Source of the DNA: Streptomyces capitiformicae
GTDB taxonomy: Bacteria > Actinomycetota > Actinomycetes > Streptomycetales > Streptomycetaceae
Direction of reading: 5' to 3'
DNA length: 64,000 bases
Assembly (NCBI RefSeq): GCF_002214185.1
Contig: NZ_CP022161.1
Coordinates: forward strand, 4,959,767-5,023,766
The notes under the pieces are model-generated. The model worked only from the letters and a program-made list of their open reading frames with translations. It did not search any database and was not told the DNA's origin. Below, piece after piece: positions 1-9,772 of this stretch. Every line of letters begins with the position of its first letter. Position 1 is the first letter of the stretch. The translations under genes and the position numbers were made by a program.

Positions 1-2
1 AG

Positions 3-1865
3 GACACGGACCGTGACGGTCTGTCCGACTTCCTCGAACTCGGCACCGGCAGCAGTCCGTTGAAGCCGGACAGCGACGGTGACGGGGTCCAGGACAGCAG
101 GGAGGACCCGGACGGCGACAAGGTGCCGAATCAGCGCGAGGTACAGTTCAAGACCGCACTCGCGCGGGCGGACACCGACGGCGACGGACTGGCCGACGGA
201 AAAGAGCTGGCCCGGCACACGAGTCCGGCCAAGCCCGACACCGACGGCGACGGCGTGGACGACGGCCAGGAGACGCGGATCGGGTCGGACCCGCGTGCCG
301 CTGAGTCCGCCTTCGACGTGACGCGGTCCGTGAACGGCGGCGCCACCACGGCCTCGGCCACGATCAAGGGTCTCAGCCCTCAGCAGGTGTCGACGTTCCG
401 GATCACCGAGCTTCCGGCCGACCAGCGGCAGTTCCCGACATCCACTCCGGGTTACGTGGGCCACGGCTACGAGTTCGCGGTCGACAGCCGATTCGACCAG
501 GCGAAGATCTCCTTCAGGGTCGACCCGAAGCAGGCGGGCCCGGACGTCAAGCCCGCCGTCTACCGCTACGACGACAAGTCCCAGCGGCTGGTCAAGCTCG
601 CGGGCCAGCGGGTCGACGGCGACACGATCACGGCCACGACCGGGAGCCTCTCCAAGTACGTCGTGCTCGACAGCCGCGTCTTCGACCAGGTGTGGGATCA
701 GACCCTCCGCAAGGGTTCCGCCGAGGCGCCGGACCTGTCGAAGGACACCGACAACGACGGGGTCAGCGACTACTACGAGAACGAGATCCGGGACGGGAAC
801 CTCCTCCAGGGCAACGGTGTGCCCGTCGGCGCGATGGACCCCAAGAACCCGGACACGGACGGCGACTCGCTCAAGGACGGCAAGGAGGTCCAGATCGTCA
901 CGGACGAGCTGTCCGGGACGAAGGAGTTGGTCTACGCCAAGCTGACCTCGAATCCGCTGAAGCAGGACACCGACGGCGACGGCACCCGGGACAGCGCCGA
1001 CCAGCAGCCGCTCGTCTCCGACCCGACGGACATGCTGATCCACCAGTCCCAGAACCGGGAGGGCCGGCGCAAGGAGCCCGACCCCGACAACTTCCCGGTC
1101 CCGCCGAGCCGGCAGGTGGCGGACGATCTTACGTTCAACGACTACACATACGACGAGCTGACCGATCTGAGCTGGCAGTTCTGGGTCGCCTCGTTCACGC
1201 CCGAGTTCCTGATGTGGGCCGAGTTCAACGACATCATGAACATCGGCAAGCTCGGCGCGGACGCCGACAACCAGCAGGCGGTGGACGACCTGCGGAACGC
1301 CTTCCGCTACGGCCACAACGGGCAGAGCGCGGGCACCGTCACCGTGGACGACAACTACGACCCCGCCAAGTACCTCCAGGTCGGCTCCGGCAGCGCCCTG
1401 TCCCGGGCAGTCGCGGCATCACCGCAGGAGCAGAGCTACATCGAGAAGGCCAAGGGGATCATCCTCCAGTCCATCACGGAGAACCGGGGCGGAACGGCGC
1501 AGTTCCAGGTCCAGGACGACCTGAACGAGAACCTGCTGTACCAGCTGTTCAAGAACAGCGGCCTGCAGTACCCGGTGTACGACTTCTCCGTCGGCGACGC
1601 CAACCAGCGTGCCCTCTCCATCGCCATCCATCAGTTCCACGGGCACACGATCCGGCTGAAGGACTACAAGGTCACCGGAAACACGTTCTCCGGAACCCTG
1701 GTCTTCCACTCATACGACCACTTCGGGCTCGACCCCGACGACGAGATCACCAACTACGGTTTCATCGACTGGTTTACACTCCAGCACTATGACCGGTTCG
1801 ACGGGAAGTACCCCCCGGCGATCGCGGTGGCGGACGTCGAAGTACCCATCAGTGGTTCGTTCTGA
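3..1865 (+). CDS. Secreted calcium-repeat (TSP type 3) protein with DUF3289-like C-terminus, 5' partial
   Basis: The frame is open to the left edge, so the true start lies outside the window; about 620 residues are visible. Two blocks carry D-x-D-x-D-G-x-x-D repeats (DTDGDGLADGKE, DTDGDGVDDGQE, DTDNDGVSDYYENE, DTDGDGTRD) typical of thrombospondin type 3/calcium-binding stalks of secreted proteins. They flank a beta-rich stretch. The last 240 residues have no calcium repeats and contain a His-rich segment and an SYDHFGLD motif followed by GFIDWFTLQHYDRF. This recalls DUF3289, a domain found at the C-termini of polymorphic-toxin-like proteins (recognised from memory, moderate certainty). The downstream membrane-protein gene overlaps the 3' end and may be its partner. 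An enzymatic activity is not evident. Confidence 0.75.
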   Translation, partial: DTDRDGLSDFLELGTGSSPLKPDSDGDGVQDSREDPDGDKVPNQREVQFKTALARADTDGDGLADGKELARHTSPAKPDTDGDGVDDGQETRIGSDPRAAESAFDVTRSVNGGATTASATIKGLSPQQVSTFRITELPADQRQFPTSTPGYVGHGYEFAVDSRFDQAKISFRVDPKQAGPDVKPAVYRYDDKSQRLVKLAGQRVDGDTITATTGSLSKYVVLDSRVFDQVWDQTLRKGSAEAPDLSKDTDNDGVSDYYENEIRDGNLLQGNGVPVGAMDPKNPDTDGDSLKDGKEVQIVTDELSGTKELVYAKLTSNPLKQDTDGDGTRDSADQQPLVSDPTDMLIHQSQNREGRRKEPDPDNFPVPPSRQVADDLTFNDYTYDELTDLSWQFWVASFTPEFLMWAEFNDIMNIGKLGADADNQQAVDDLRNAFRYGHNGQSAGTVTVDDNYDPAKYLQVGSGSALSRAVAASPQEQSYIEKAKGIILQSITENRGGTAQFQVQDDLNENLLYQLFKNSGLQYPVYDFSVGDANQRALSIAIHQFHGHTIRLKDYKVTGNTFSGTLVFHSYDHFGLDPDDEITNYGFIDWFTLQHYDRFDGKYPPAIAVADVEVPISGSF

Positions 1866-2448
1866 CGCCCTCGAACTGGAGCGGCGCCTGAGGCGGCGCT
1901 CGCCGGGCCGGATCGTGCTCGTCACGCTGATCGTCGTGGCGGCTCTCATCCTGGCCTGGCGAGTCGTCGTCTTCGGCGCACTGGAGGCGCATTTCGGCAG
2001 CGGGTTCGACGACCGGCGGTTCGACAAGTTGGAGACGGAGTTCGATCACCGGCAGACGGCCTTCGCGCAGGCCGACGCCCGGATGCGGGAGTTGGCGGCC
2101 GCCCACCCGCAGGCCGAACGAATCGCCTGGAGCCTGGCGCTGATCTGCGTACGCGACGCCGGACGGGCCGAAGCCTGCAAGCCGACGACCCCGCGGGACC
2201 AGGCGGCGTACGAGGCTCTGCCAGGCGTCGACGTGATCGTGCATCAGTCGAAGGACGACGGGCGCACGTTCTTCCGTTTCTACGGGGACGACCCGCCGCG
2301 TTACACGATCATGCACGCGTCCGACGGCACGGACGTGGCGGTGTACGCGAAGGACCACGGGTTCCGGAGCACCCGGTCACTGAAGCCGGGGTGGGTGATC
2401 CTCGGGCCGATCACCGACGTGGATCGTGAGGACGATCAGTGGCAGTAG
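1852..2448 (+). CDS. Single-pass membrane protein, hypothetical
   Basis: About 198 residues. The GTG at 1852 is preferred over an earlier start because it gives a normal short cytoplasmic head (VVRSDALELERRLRRRS) before one strong membrane helix (IVLVTLIVVAALILAW, residues about 21-36). The remainder is probably outside the membrane. It contains two cysteines (LICVRDAGRAEAC) and no recognised domain. The start overlaps the upstream stop by 14 bp, which indicates translational coupling with the TSP3/DUF3289-like gene. A single-pass protein encoded directly after a secreted toxin-like protein could be an immunity or anchoring partner, but this is inferred from position only. The gene ends abruptly against a truncated hsp20, so the stretch just after it looks like a recombination junction. 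Confidence 0.7.
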   Translation: MVRSDALELERRLRRRSPGRIVLVTLIVVAALILAWRVVVFGALEAHFGSGFDDRRFDKLETEFDHRQTAFAQADARMRELAAAHPQAERIAWSLALICVRDAGRAEACKPTTPRDQAAYEALPGVDVIVHQSKDDGRTFFRFYGDDPPRYTIMHASDGTDVAVYAKDHGFRSTRSLKPGWVILGPITDVDREDDQWQ

Positions 2449-2502
2449 GGCTCAGGCAGCGGCGGAACCTGCCACTGTGAACTGGACCGCCTGGCCGAGC
2501 AG

Positions 2503-2874
2503 TTGCTGGGGACCGTGGCCCGGCCGGTGACCATGCCGATGGACGCTTACGAGCGTGAGGGTGCGTTCTGGGTCCACCTGGACCTCCCCGGAATCGACCC
2601 GGACAGCATCGATCTGAGTGTTGAGCAGAACGTGCTGACGGTGCGAGCCGAGCGCCCCGCGCCGGATGCCGGCGAGTCGGAGATGGTCGTGGCCGAGCGG
2701 CCGTACGGGGTGTTCCGGCGGCAGCTGTTCCTCGGCGAGACCCTGGATGTCGAGCGCATCGAGGCCGGCTACGCCACCGGGGTGCTGACGGTCGAGATCC
2801 CGGTGGCTGAGGAGGCCAAGCCCCGCAAGATCGAGATCAGTCACGCCGAGGAGAGGAAGGTACTCGCCGGCTGA
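2503..2874 (+). CDS. Small heat shock protein, Hsp20 family (N-terminus truncated)
   Basis: The product is an alpha-crystallin-domain holdase that binds unfolding proteins. Visible features are the beta-sandwich core (VHLDLPGIDPDSIDLSV, VLTVRAERP, YGVFRRQLFLGETLDVERIEAGYATGVLTVEIP) and the family ending KPRKIEI. The frame is open back to a TAG at 2446, and the codons before TTG 2503 still read ELDRLAEQLLG, a usual Hsp20 head, but no ATG or GTG precedes them. The normal first residues appear to have been removed at a junction just after 2448. Translation may begin at TTG 2503, CTG 2482/2491 or ATG 2530, giving a protein near 120 rather than the usual 140-150 residues. Whether it is still functional cannot be judged. 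Confidence 0.75.
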   Translation: MLGTVARPVTMPMDAYEREGAFWVHLDLPGIDPDSIDLSVEQNVLTVRAERPAPDAGESEMVVAERPYGVFRRQLFLGETLDVERIEAGYATGVLTVEIPVAEEAKPRKIEISHAEERKVLAG

Positions 2875-2890
2875 CGGCCAGGCGTCCAGA

Positions 2891-2930
2891 CCCGTGGGCC
2901 CGACCGGAAACGGCCGGGGCCCACGGGCTT
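2891..2930 (+). terminator. Hairpin terminator after hsp20
   Basis: Ten-bp arms (CCCGTGGGCC at 2891-2900, its complement at 2918-2927) followed by CTTT, starting 16 bp after the hsp20 stop. Probably intrinsic termination of the hsp20 transcript; it also faces the convergent gene at 3010. Confidence 0.7.
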
Positions 2931-3009
2931 TCGCCGTCCGGCCGGCACGCCGGCCCGTGTGGGGATCGGGGCCGGGATGTCGTTGCTGCGGCGGTGGTGA
3001 CCGACTTCG

Positions 3010-4068
3010 TCAGAGTGTTGTGGCGCCCGGGTGCTGCCTGGCGGCGGCGACAACCTGATCACGCTGCCGGTGCTGCTGCTCGTAGTCCAGCACCTGCCGG
3101 GCCAGGGCGGGCTCCGCGCTCTGCAGGTGGGCAGCGATTTGGTCAACACTCATGGCGTCGTAGTCCGGCCAGGGCTGCCTCCCACGCAGTTCCTCGACGG
3201 CGTCCAGCACGGGGGACCGGTTGGCGTGGGCGCGCTCGAAGCCCTCGATGACGGTCAGGTCGCTCTGGGAGAGATCGCGCAGTCGCTGGGTGATGTCGGT
3301 GGTGGTCAGCCGGCCGTAGCCGGAGATCGGGAGATCCTCCTCCCGGGTGACAGCGCCTTGCACGTGTTCGGCCATCCGCGTCACGCTCGTGGTTTCACGG
3401 GCTGTACCGGCGGCCGTTCGGCGGGTCAGCTGCCCGCCGGTCCGGGCGGCCTCCCGGATCCGGGCGATGACGGTGCGCACGGCCTGGGAAGCCGCGGCGC
3501 CGGGTCCGCCGTTGCCGCGGGCCGGCCGGCTGCCGTTGGCGGCCAGGGCCCTGGCCTGTTCCTCGACGCTGTCCTGAAGCCTCTGCATCAGCTGCTCGTT
3601 CTGGCGGCGCAGCGTGGCGAGCAGGTCCACGGCTTCCTCATCATCGGCGACAACGGCGATGCTCTCCCCGGCCCGGCAGGCCATGAGGGCCCGGGCGGCG
3701 GCCGCGTACTCGCCTTCTGCGGTTTTCAGCAGTTCGCGTTCGGTGGTCTGACGCCCTGCCCACAGGAGACGGCCGGCGATCACCGCGCCGATCTCCAGCG
3801 GGACTCTGGCGGTGCGGACCGCGCCGTCGGAGACGCTGCGGACCAGCTCGGATGTGTTCCGCAGTAGCGTCCGGGGGCGGATCTCACGGAGGTGGTCGCC
3901 GATCCGGTCCATGTGGTCCTCGGTGTCATGGACGTGGCGCTGGAGTGTCTGGCGGTGTGGGCCGACGGGGGTGAGGGCCATATCGGCGCGAAATCGGTCG
4001 ATGACTGCGGCGTGGGCGTCCCGGACGTCTTCCAGTGCGGGAATGAGCGCGTCCGTCATCACTGTCAT
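3010..4068 (-). CDS. Helical stress-island protein with two C-terminal YExxH repeats
   Basis: 352 residues, started at the ATG (4068) preceded by AGGGAG. The protein is almost entirely predicted helix. The N-terminal half has hemerythrin-like spacing (HRQTLQRHVHDTEDHMDRIGDHL, residues about 37-59, shown for position only in part: HVHDTEDHMDRIGDH) and a likely coiled coil near residues 150-185. The C-terminus holds two copies of a roughly 40-residue motif with the pattern YxxhTxxxIxxRLxxhxxxxLxxhxxYExxHxxR: GYGRLTTTDITQRLRDLS then PDYDAMSVDQIAAHLQSA. This motif is common in actinobacterial helical proteins, often beside stress genes, and has no assigned chemistry. It lies convergent to hsp20 and on the opposite strand to dnaK. 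A role in stress physiology is inferred only from neighbours. Confidence 0.75.
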   Translation of the reverse strand: MTVMTDALIPALEDVRDAHAAVIDRFRADMALTPVGPHRQTLQRHVHDTEDHMDRIGDHLREIRPRTLLRNTSELVRSVSDGAVRTARVPLEIGAVIAGRLLWAGRQTTERELLKTAEGEYAAAARALMACRAGESIAVVADDEEAVDLLATLRRQNEQLMQRLQDSVEEQARALAANGSRPARGNGGPGAAASQAVRTVIARIREAARTGGQLTRRTAAGTARETTSVTRMAEHVQGAVTREEDLPISGYGRLTTTDITQRLRDLSQSDLTVIEGFERAHANRSPVLDAVEELRGRQPWPDYDAMSVDQIAAHLQSAEPALARQVLDYEQQHRQRDQVVAAARQHPGATTL

Positions 4069-4423
4069 GGCCGTACTCCCTGGGATTCGAGGTGTCAGAG
4101 GCGGCGGTGTGCCGTCCGCCGGGCGCGGGCGTAGTACGGGATCAGACTGTGGGACGGAGCTCAGGATCGCCTGGCGGCAAACCCCGTCCAACAGGGGGCG
4201 GCCGGGCGGTTATGGCAGGTGGCATGCCCACGGCCGCAAGTCTGCCGGCGGGCTGTGCCTAGCCCGTCTGGGTGAGCAGGTCGTGGTGTCCACCAGGAAG
4301 GAGGCTGTCAACCGACGCCTGGCGCAGGGGCCGGTGCTCGCAGTCGAGTGGCCATGACGCTTCCCTCCGGGCGGCCGGGGGTGCCTGCCGGGGACCGGAG
4401 CAGCGCGTGGCAGAGGCGGGTGG
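4069..4423. other. Gene-free interval
   Basis: The stretch between the helical-protein start and the hsp20 remnant holds the upstream region of the former. Open frames here have no recognisable similarity and no convincing ribosome site. No repeat or hairpin stands out. Confidence 0.5.
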
Positions 4424-4621
4424 TCACTCCCCGCTGGTGATCTCGATGTGGCGGGGCTTGGCCGCTTCGACCTCGGAGACGTTCACGGTCAGCACGCCGT
4501 CCGTCAGGGTGGCGTTGACGCCTTCGGCGTTGACCTCGCCGGGCGGCACGGCCCGGTACTCGAACCGGCCCGTCCGGCGCGTGCTGCGGCGCAGGACGCC
4601 CGTGCGTTCCCGTTCCTTGAA
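4424..4621 (-). pseudogene. C-terminal half of a second Hsp20 gene
   Basis: On the minus strand the codons from about 4621 to 4426 read KERERTGVLRRSTRRTGRFEYR through GVLTVNV to AAKPRHIEITSGE (only pieces quoted). This is the second half of an alpha-crystallin domain and the usual actinobacterial Hsp20 ending. Upstream of KERERTG the frame turns into low-complexity Ser/Thr text with no Hsp20 N-terminal half and no plausible start. The gene has therefore lost its first 70-80 codons. It differs in sequence from the hsp20 at 2503, so it is a remnant of a distinct paralogue rather than a copy. It abuts a decayed gene on the other strand, which suggests deletions between neighbouring island genes. 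Confidence 0.75.
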
Positions 4622-4635
4622 CAATGACGACACGG

Positions 4636-5345
4636 CGCCACCGGTGCTGGTGCTGGTGCTGGTGCTGTGGCTGCTGCGCTGGCTGTTGTTCCGGCTGGAG
4701 TTCGGGGCGGGTCTGATCAAGCTGCGCGGTGACCCGTGCTGGCGGAATCCGGCCTGCTTGCACTACCACCACGAGACCCAGCCCCTGCCGGGTCCGCTCA
4801 GCTGGTTCTTCCACCACCTGCCGGGGCCGGTGCACCGGGTGGAGGTTGCAGCCAACCACGTCGCCCAGCTCGTCGTACCGTTCGCGCTGTTCACCCCGCA
4901 GGCACCTTCGCCTGGCTGACGATCGTGCTGGCACTGCCCGTCCTCGGCGGCTCGGCAACCACTGATGCGCTGGCCTGCCTGCCCCGCCGGGTTTCGGTGC
5001 GACTCCCGCGTGGTTGGTGGTCCTGGTGCTGGCGGCACCGTGGTGGTGGCGGTGCTCGGCTACTGGCCGGTGCGCAACCTGCTGATGTGGTTCGCCGCCC
5101 GATCACCCGCGTACGCGGCGCCCTGGCTGCTGGCCCTCCTCGTCGCTCTCCTCGACGGCAACCGGGTCGTCCTGCGGCTGCTGCGCCACAACCCCTTCCC
5201 CCTCCACGCGCCGCCCGCCTTCGTCCGGGTGCGTCTACCGCTACCGGTTCACGACCTGGCGCAAGCTGCGCTCGACCGGGGCGTGGTGGGACCGCACGTT
5301 TCGTGGGCGACTACATCCCGCTCGTCACGAAAGCCCCCAAGGAGG
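4636..5345 (+). pseudogene. Lipase maturation factor family protein remnant, multiply frameshifted
   Basis: Pieces of one membrane protein can be read by changing frame: LWLLRWLLFRLEFGAGLIKL, CLHYHHETQPLPGPLSWFFH and VEVAANHVAQLVVPFALF in one frame to a stop at 4919; TFAWLTIVLALPVLGGSA in a second from about 4906; VLGYWPVRNLL and DGNRVVLRLLRHNPFP near 5060-5200; YRYRFTTWRKLRSTGAWWDR near 5233-5300; and GDYIPLVTKAPKEV to about 5345. These blocks match the order expected for LMF1-like (DUF1222) lipase maturation factor proteins, polytopic membrane proteins of about 400-500 residues. The N-terminal third and part of the middle are missing and at least three frameshifts remain, so it cannot make a normal product. 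Confidence 0.7.
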
Positions 5346-5449
5346 TAAAAACTGGAATATACCGACAAGCAGTGAAACGTTTGTTTCGGATCCGCAGGTG
5401 GCGGCGTCCTGGAAGGCCCGCGTCTGCTTGCAGATGAAGGAGAAGACCC

Positions 5450-7341
<1,892 letters not shown>

Positions 7342-7345
<4 letters not shown>

Positions 7346-7932
7346 GCCGTCCGAGTGACACACACCGCCCCGGTGAGCACCCGCTGTCGATCATCCGCGA
7401 CAACGGGCGGCGGGAACCGGGCACCAGCCTGGAGCCGCGCCGCCACGGCGACGTCGAGCCCGCCGAGCGCGCCAGGCAGGCCGACGCCGCGGGCGAGACC
7501 GACGCCCTGCGCGCGCAGCTGCGGGAACGCACAGCGGACCTGCAGCGCCTGAAATCCGAGTACGACAACTACCGCGAGCGGGTCAGCCGCGACCGCCGCA
7601 CGGTCGGCGAGATAGCCGTGGCCAACGTCCTCACCGGCCTTCTCCCAGTCCTCGACGCCATCGACCAGGCCCGTAAGCAAGGAGAGGTCACCGGCGGCTT
7701 CCAGCGCGTCACCGACGTGCTGGAAAGCGAACTCGCCGCCCTGGGACTGCAGTCCTTCGGCACGGCCGGCGACCCCTTCGACCCCACCTGGCACGAGGCC
7801 GTCTCCTGTACCCGCGCCGACCACGTCGAACAGCCCACATGCACCACGATCCTGCGCCCTGGCTACCGCGTCGGCGACCAAATCCTGCGCCCCGCCCAGG
7901 CGGAAGTCGCCGAACCACCGGCCATGCGGTAA
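7342..7932 (+). CDS. grpE: Nucleotide exchange factor GrpE
   Basis: 196 residues. It releases ADP from DnaK and is encoded directly after it, with ATG at 7342 overlapping the dnaK stop. A disordered head (residues 1-45) leads into the long dimerising helix ([29 protein letters not shown], residues about 53-80, shown here in part as [19 protein letters not shown]). The characteristic [20 protein letters not shown] segment and the beta-wing head follow ([22 protein letters not shown] block; [19 protein letters not shown]). The head is shorter than in many housekeeping GrpE proteins. The coupled pair implies coproduction of DnaK and its exchange factor, with DnaJ supplied from elsewhere in the genome. 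Confidence 0.92.
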
Positions 7933-7940
7933 GGCGCCTC

Positions 7941-7959
7941 ACCTTCTCCCGAAGAAGGT
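7941..7959 (+). terminator. Short hairpin after grpE
   Basis: Seven-bp perfect arms (ACCTTCT / AGAAGGT) around a five-base loop, starting 9 bp after the grpE stop. There is no T-run, so termination efficiency is uncertain. Confidence 0.5.
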
Positions 7960-7976
7960 TCCCCGGACAGCCGCCC

Positions 7977-7999
7977 GTGACCGTCTCCGAGACGGTCAC
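7977..7999. repeat. Perfect 11-bp-arm palindrome downstream of grpE
   Basis: Arms GTGACCGTCTC and GAGACGGTCAC are separated by one base. The near-absence of a loop fits a protein-binding palindrome or cruciform better than an RNA terminator, though it could back up the hairpin at 7941. Confidence 0.55.
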
Positions 8000-8291
8000 G
8001 GCCACTGATGGGAGCCGCGGCGGCGAGGACCGTGGGATCTCATCGGCCGACGACTCCTCGAAGGGAGACGTGCAGGCGAAATCGACCAGGACGATCGTGT
8101 TGATGGGCTCGGGCTGGGCGGGGGTGAGGGCCAGTGGCTCATGTGTGCCAAGGGCCCCTGCGAAGAGCCGTCCGCCAGTTGGTGAAGGTACTGGCCGTGA
8201 TCCGACGGCGGCAGTGGAGGCCGCCGTGAAGGGTGTCACGCGGCGGTGCGGTGGCCGGGCGAGGCCGGTGTTCGCGTGATAGAGCGGCCGT
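8000..8291. other. Gene-free interval between grpE and the PEBP gene
   Basis: Several open frames cross this stretch on both strands, but none shows a recognisable domain or a start with a good ribosome site. It probably contains only untranslated or decayed sequence. Confidence 0.4.
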
Positions 8292-8744
8292 TCAGCGGTG
8301 GTAGAGGCCGACGAAGTTGCCGATGGCGGTCTGGTGTTTCTCGACGGCCTGGTGCACCTGGTCCGCGCTCGGGGCGTCGGGCAGGGCGCAGGGTTCGGAC
8401 AGGGCGTAGAGGCGGAAGAAGTAGCGGTGTGCCTCATCCCCGGGCGGCGGGTGTGGTCCGCCCCAGCCGGGCCCGCCGAAGCCGTTGATCAGTTCAGTGC
8501 CGCCCGGGGGACACTGCCCCGCCTCCACGCCGCCGCTGCGCGGGTCGATGCCGACCACGATCCAGTGCACGAAGGTGCCCGACGGTGCGTCGGGGTCCTC
8601 GCACAACAGGACCAGCTCAGCTGCCTCCTCCGGTACCTCGGACCAAGTCAGCGGAGGGGAGGTGTTCTCCCCCTCGCGCGCGTACCGGCACGGGATGAAG
8701 GAGTGGTCATTGAACGCGCTGCTTTTCAGCTCGATGCCAGCCAT
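8292..8744 (-). CDS. YbhB/YbcL family (PEBP-like) protein
   Basis: 150 residues, starting MAGIELKSSAFNDHSFIP at ATG 8744. The family is the bacterial phosphatidylethanolamine-binding/Raf-kinase-inhibitor-like fold. Conserved pieces are GENTSPPLTWSEVPEEA, LLCEDPDAPSGTFVHWIV (the DPDAP and HW signature forming the anion pocket), GFGGPGWGGPHPPPG and HRYFFRLYAL. Length matches the 150-160-residue family. The biochemical role is unsettled in bacteria; ligand binding is assumed. The longer open frame upstream of this ATG has no family similarity. The gene sits among stress and decayed genes, transcribed towards grpE. Confidence 0.88.
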   Translation of the reverse strand: MAGIELKSSAFNDHSFIPCRYAREGENTSPPLTWSEVPEEAAELVLLCEDPDAPSGTFVHWIVVGIDPRSGGVEAGQCPPGGTELINGFGGPGWGGPHPPPGDEAHRYFFRLYALSEPCALPDAPSADQVHQAVEKHQTAIGNFVGLYHR

Positions 8745-9380
8745 GCGACTGGGGTACCCCTTGCCTCGATCGGCAATACAGCGCCGATCGAGTGCTTCAC
8801 CGGAGCGCGCGATCGATGTCTCCACCCAGGACGTCCCTGAGGCGGCCGTCCGGGTCGTGGACCCGGAGGACACCGCCACCTTGATCACCTTCTTCCCGGT
8901 GCAAGCCCCGACCGGGTCCGAGAACGGCCTCGCCTGACCCCGCCCGGCGGCGAGCACGCCGACCGGACCGCGCAGTGGTGCGGTCTGCTGTCGGTGTGGG
9001 TGAAGTGGGACGGCGGCGATGTGCTGTTCTCCATGGCCGCCGACCGTCAGAAGGACAAGAACCCCGTCACGGCGCAGGCACCAGGGACGCGCCGAATGGC
9101 CTCAAGCCTCCGGCCGCGTCCGGGCAGTACCCTCGTCGCCGGCCGCAGGGCGAGGCACGACTCGGCTGCCTCGTGGACGATCAGCCGCTGTCCTGGGGGG
9201 AAGCCGCAGGGGACGACGTCGGCGACCGGTTTGGCCGGCGGGAGCTCGGCAGACAGCGCGCAGTGCAGACAGTGACCTGGCGGACCGCCGACGAATGCCT
9301 CGATCAGCGGGCAGTGGGCGAGCGCGGCGAGGGCGCGTGCTCGATCAGGGCACGAGGGCAGAGGGCTTCTCGAGGGCGTA
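8745..9380. other. Decayed interval, possible oxidoreductase remnant
   Basis: No intact gene is evident. On the plus strand near 8965-9060 the reading TAQWCGLLSVWVKWDGGDVL then FSMAADRQKDKN resembles the start of the flavin-binding region of pyridoxamine-phosphate-oxidase-like proteins (SVWVxWDG, FSxxADRxKxKN), but the frame then loses similarity. This is a weak reading. The rest shows open frames without family features. Confidence 0.3.
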
Positions 9381-9440
9381 GAGCCAGCAGATCATCCGGA
9401 GAGCCAGCAGATCATCCGGAGAGCCAGCAAATCATTCGGA
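9381..9440. repeat. Three tandem 20-bp repeats
   Basis: Units at 9381-9400, 9401-9420 and 9421-9440. The first two are identical (GAGCCAGCAGATCATCCGGA) and the third differs at two positions. Twenty bases is not a codon multiple, so the array would shift frame. It sits at the 3' edge of an acetyltransferase remnant. Confidence 0.9.
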
Positions 9441-9640
9441 GTGCACATCGACCCAGGACAGATACGCGATGACGCCCTGAGGCCGGTCCCCGGCATAGGC
9501 CAGGACACTGCCCCGGCCGGGCCGGTACCACCCAGCCGGCCGGGGGCAGGACCGCGCCGCGCGGCGGCCAGCCTTCGCGGGGTGTAGTGCGGCTGTCCCG
9601 GCAGGCGCTCGGCATCGATCAGTTCCCGCACCCGCGGTTC
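9432..9640 (-). pseudogene. Fragment of a GNAT-like acetyltransferase
   Basis: Minus-strand pieces in two frames read ELIDAERLPGQPHYTPRRLA and then SVLAYAGDRPQGVIAYLSW. The DRLPGQP-type start and the following strand pattern are recalled from Streptomyces N-acetyltransferases. The two parts lie in different frames, and the C-terminal catalytic half is replaced by the tandem 20-bp repeats. It is best read as a truncated, frameshifted remnant; the family call is tentative. Confidence 0.35.
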
Positions 9641-9772
9641 GTCGTCGGGACGAAACGGGCGTACCGTCGACCCGCTGTCGGGGGTGGGACGAAGAGGCTA
9701 TGGATGTCCGTCCGCACATGCGCTGACGTCTTTACCGACTCTCTTTCAGCCTCCTGCGTTCTGCCCCTGCTG
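9641..9772. other. Short interval without a supported gene
   Basis: Region between the acetyltransferase fragment and the stop of the hydrolase at 9773. No hairpin or recognisable coding was seen. Confidence 0.4.

Noticed and set aside
692..1792. 366-codon plus-strand frame overlapping the TSP3 gene
   Set aside because: Out-of-frame shadow rich in Arg/Gly/Pro, with no start signal. The calcium-repeat frame is clearly the coding one.
5354..5387. Possible SigR-type (GGAAT...GTT) or heat-shock promoter and a GAAAC-GTTT-GTTTC repeat before dnaK
   Set aside because: Spacing from GGAAT to GTT is 20, not the 18 expected, and no HAIR (CTTGAGT-N7-ACTCAAG) site is present. The 5-bp inverted repeat is too short to call.
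8965..9270. Pyridoxamine-phosphate-oxidase-like fragment
   Set aside because: Only about 30 residues resemble the family and there is no intact frame; noted within the decayed interval but not called as a gene.
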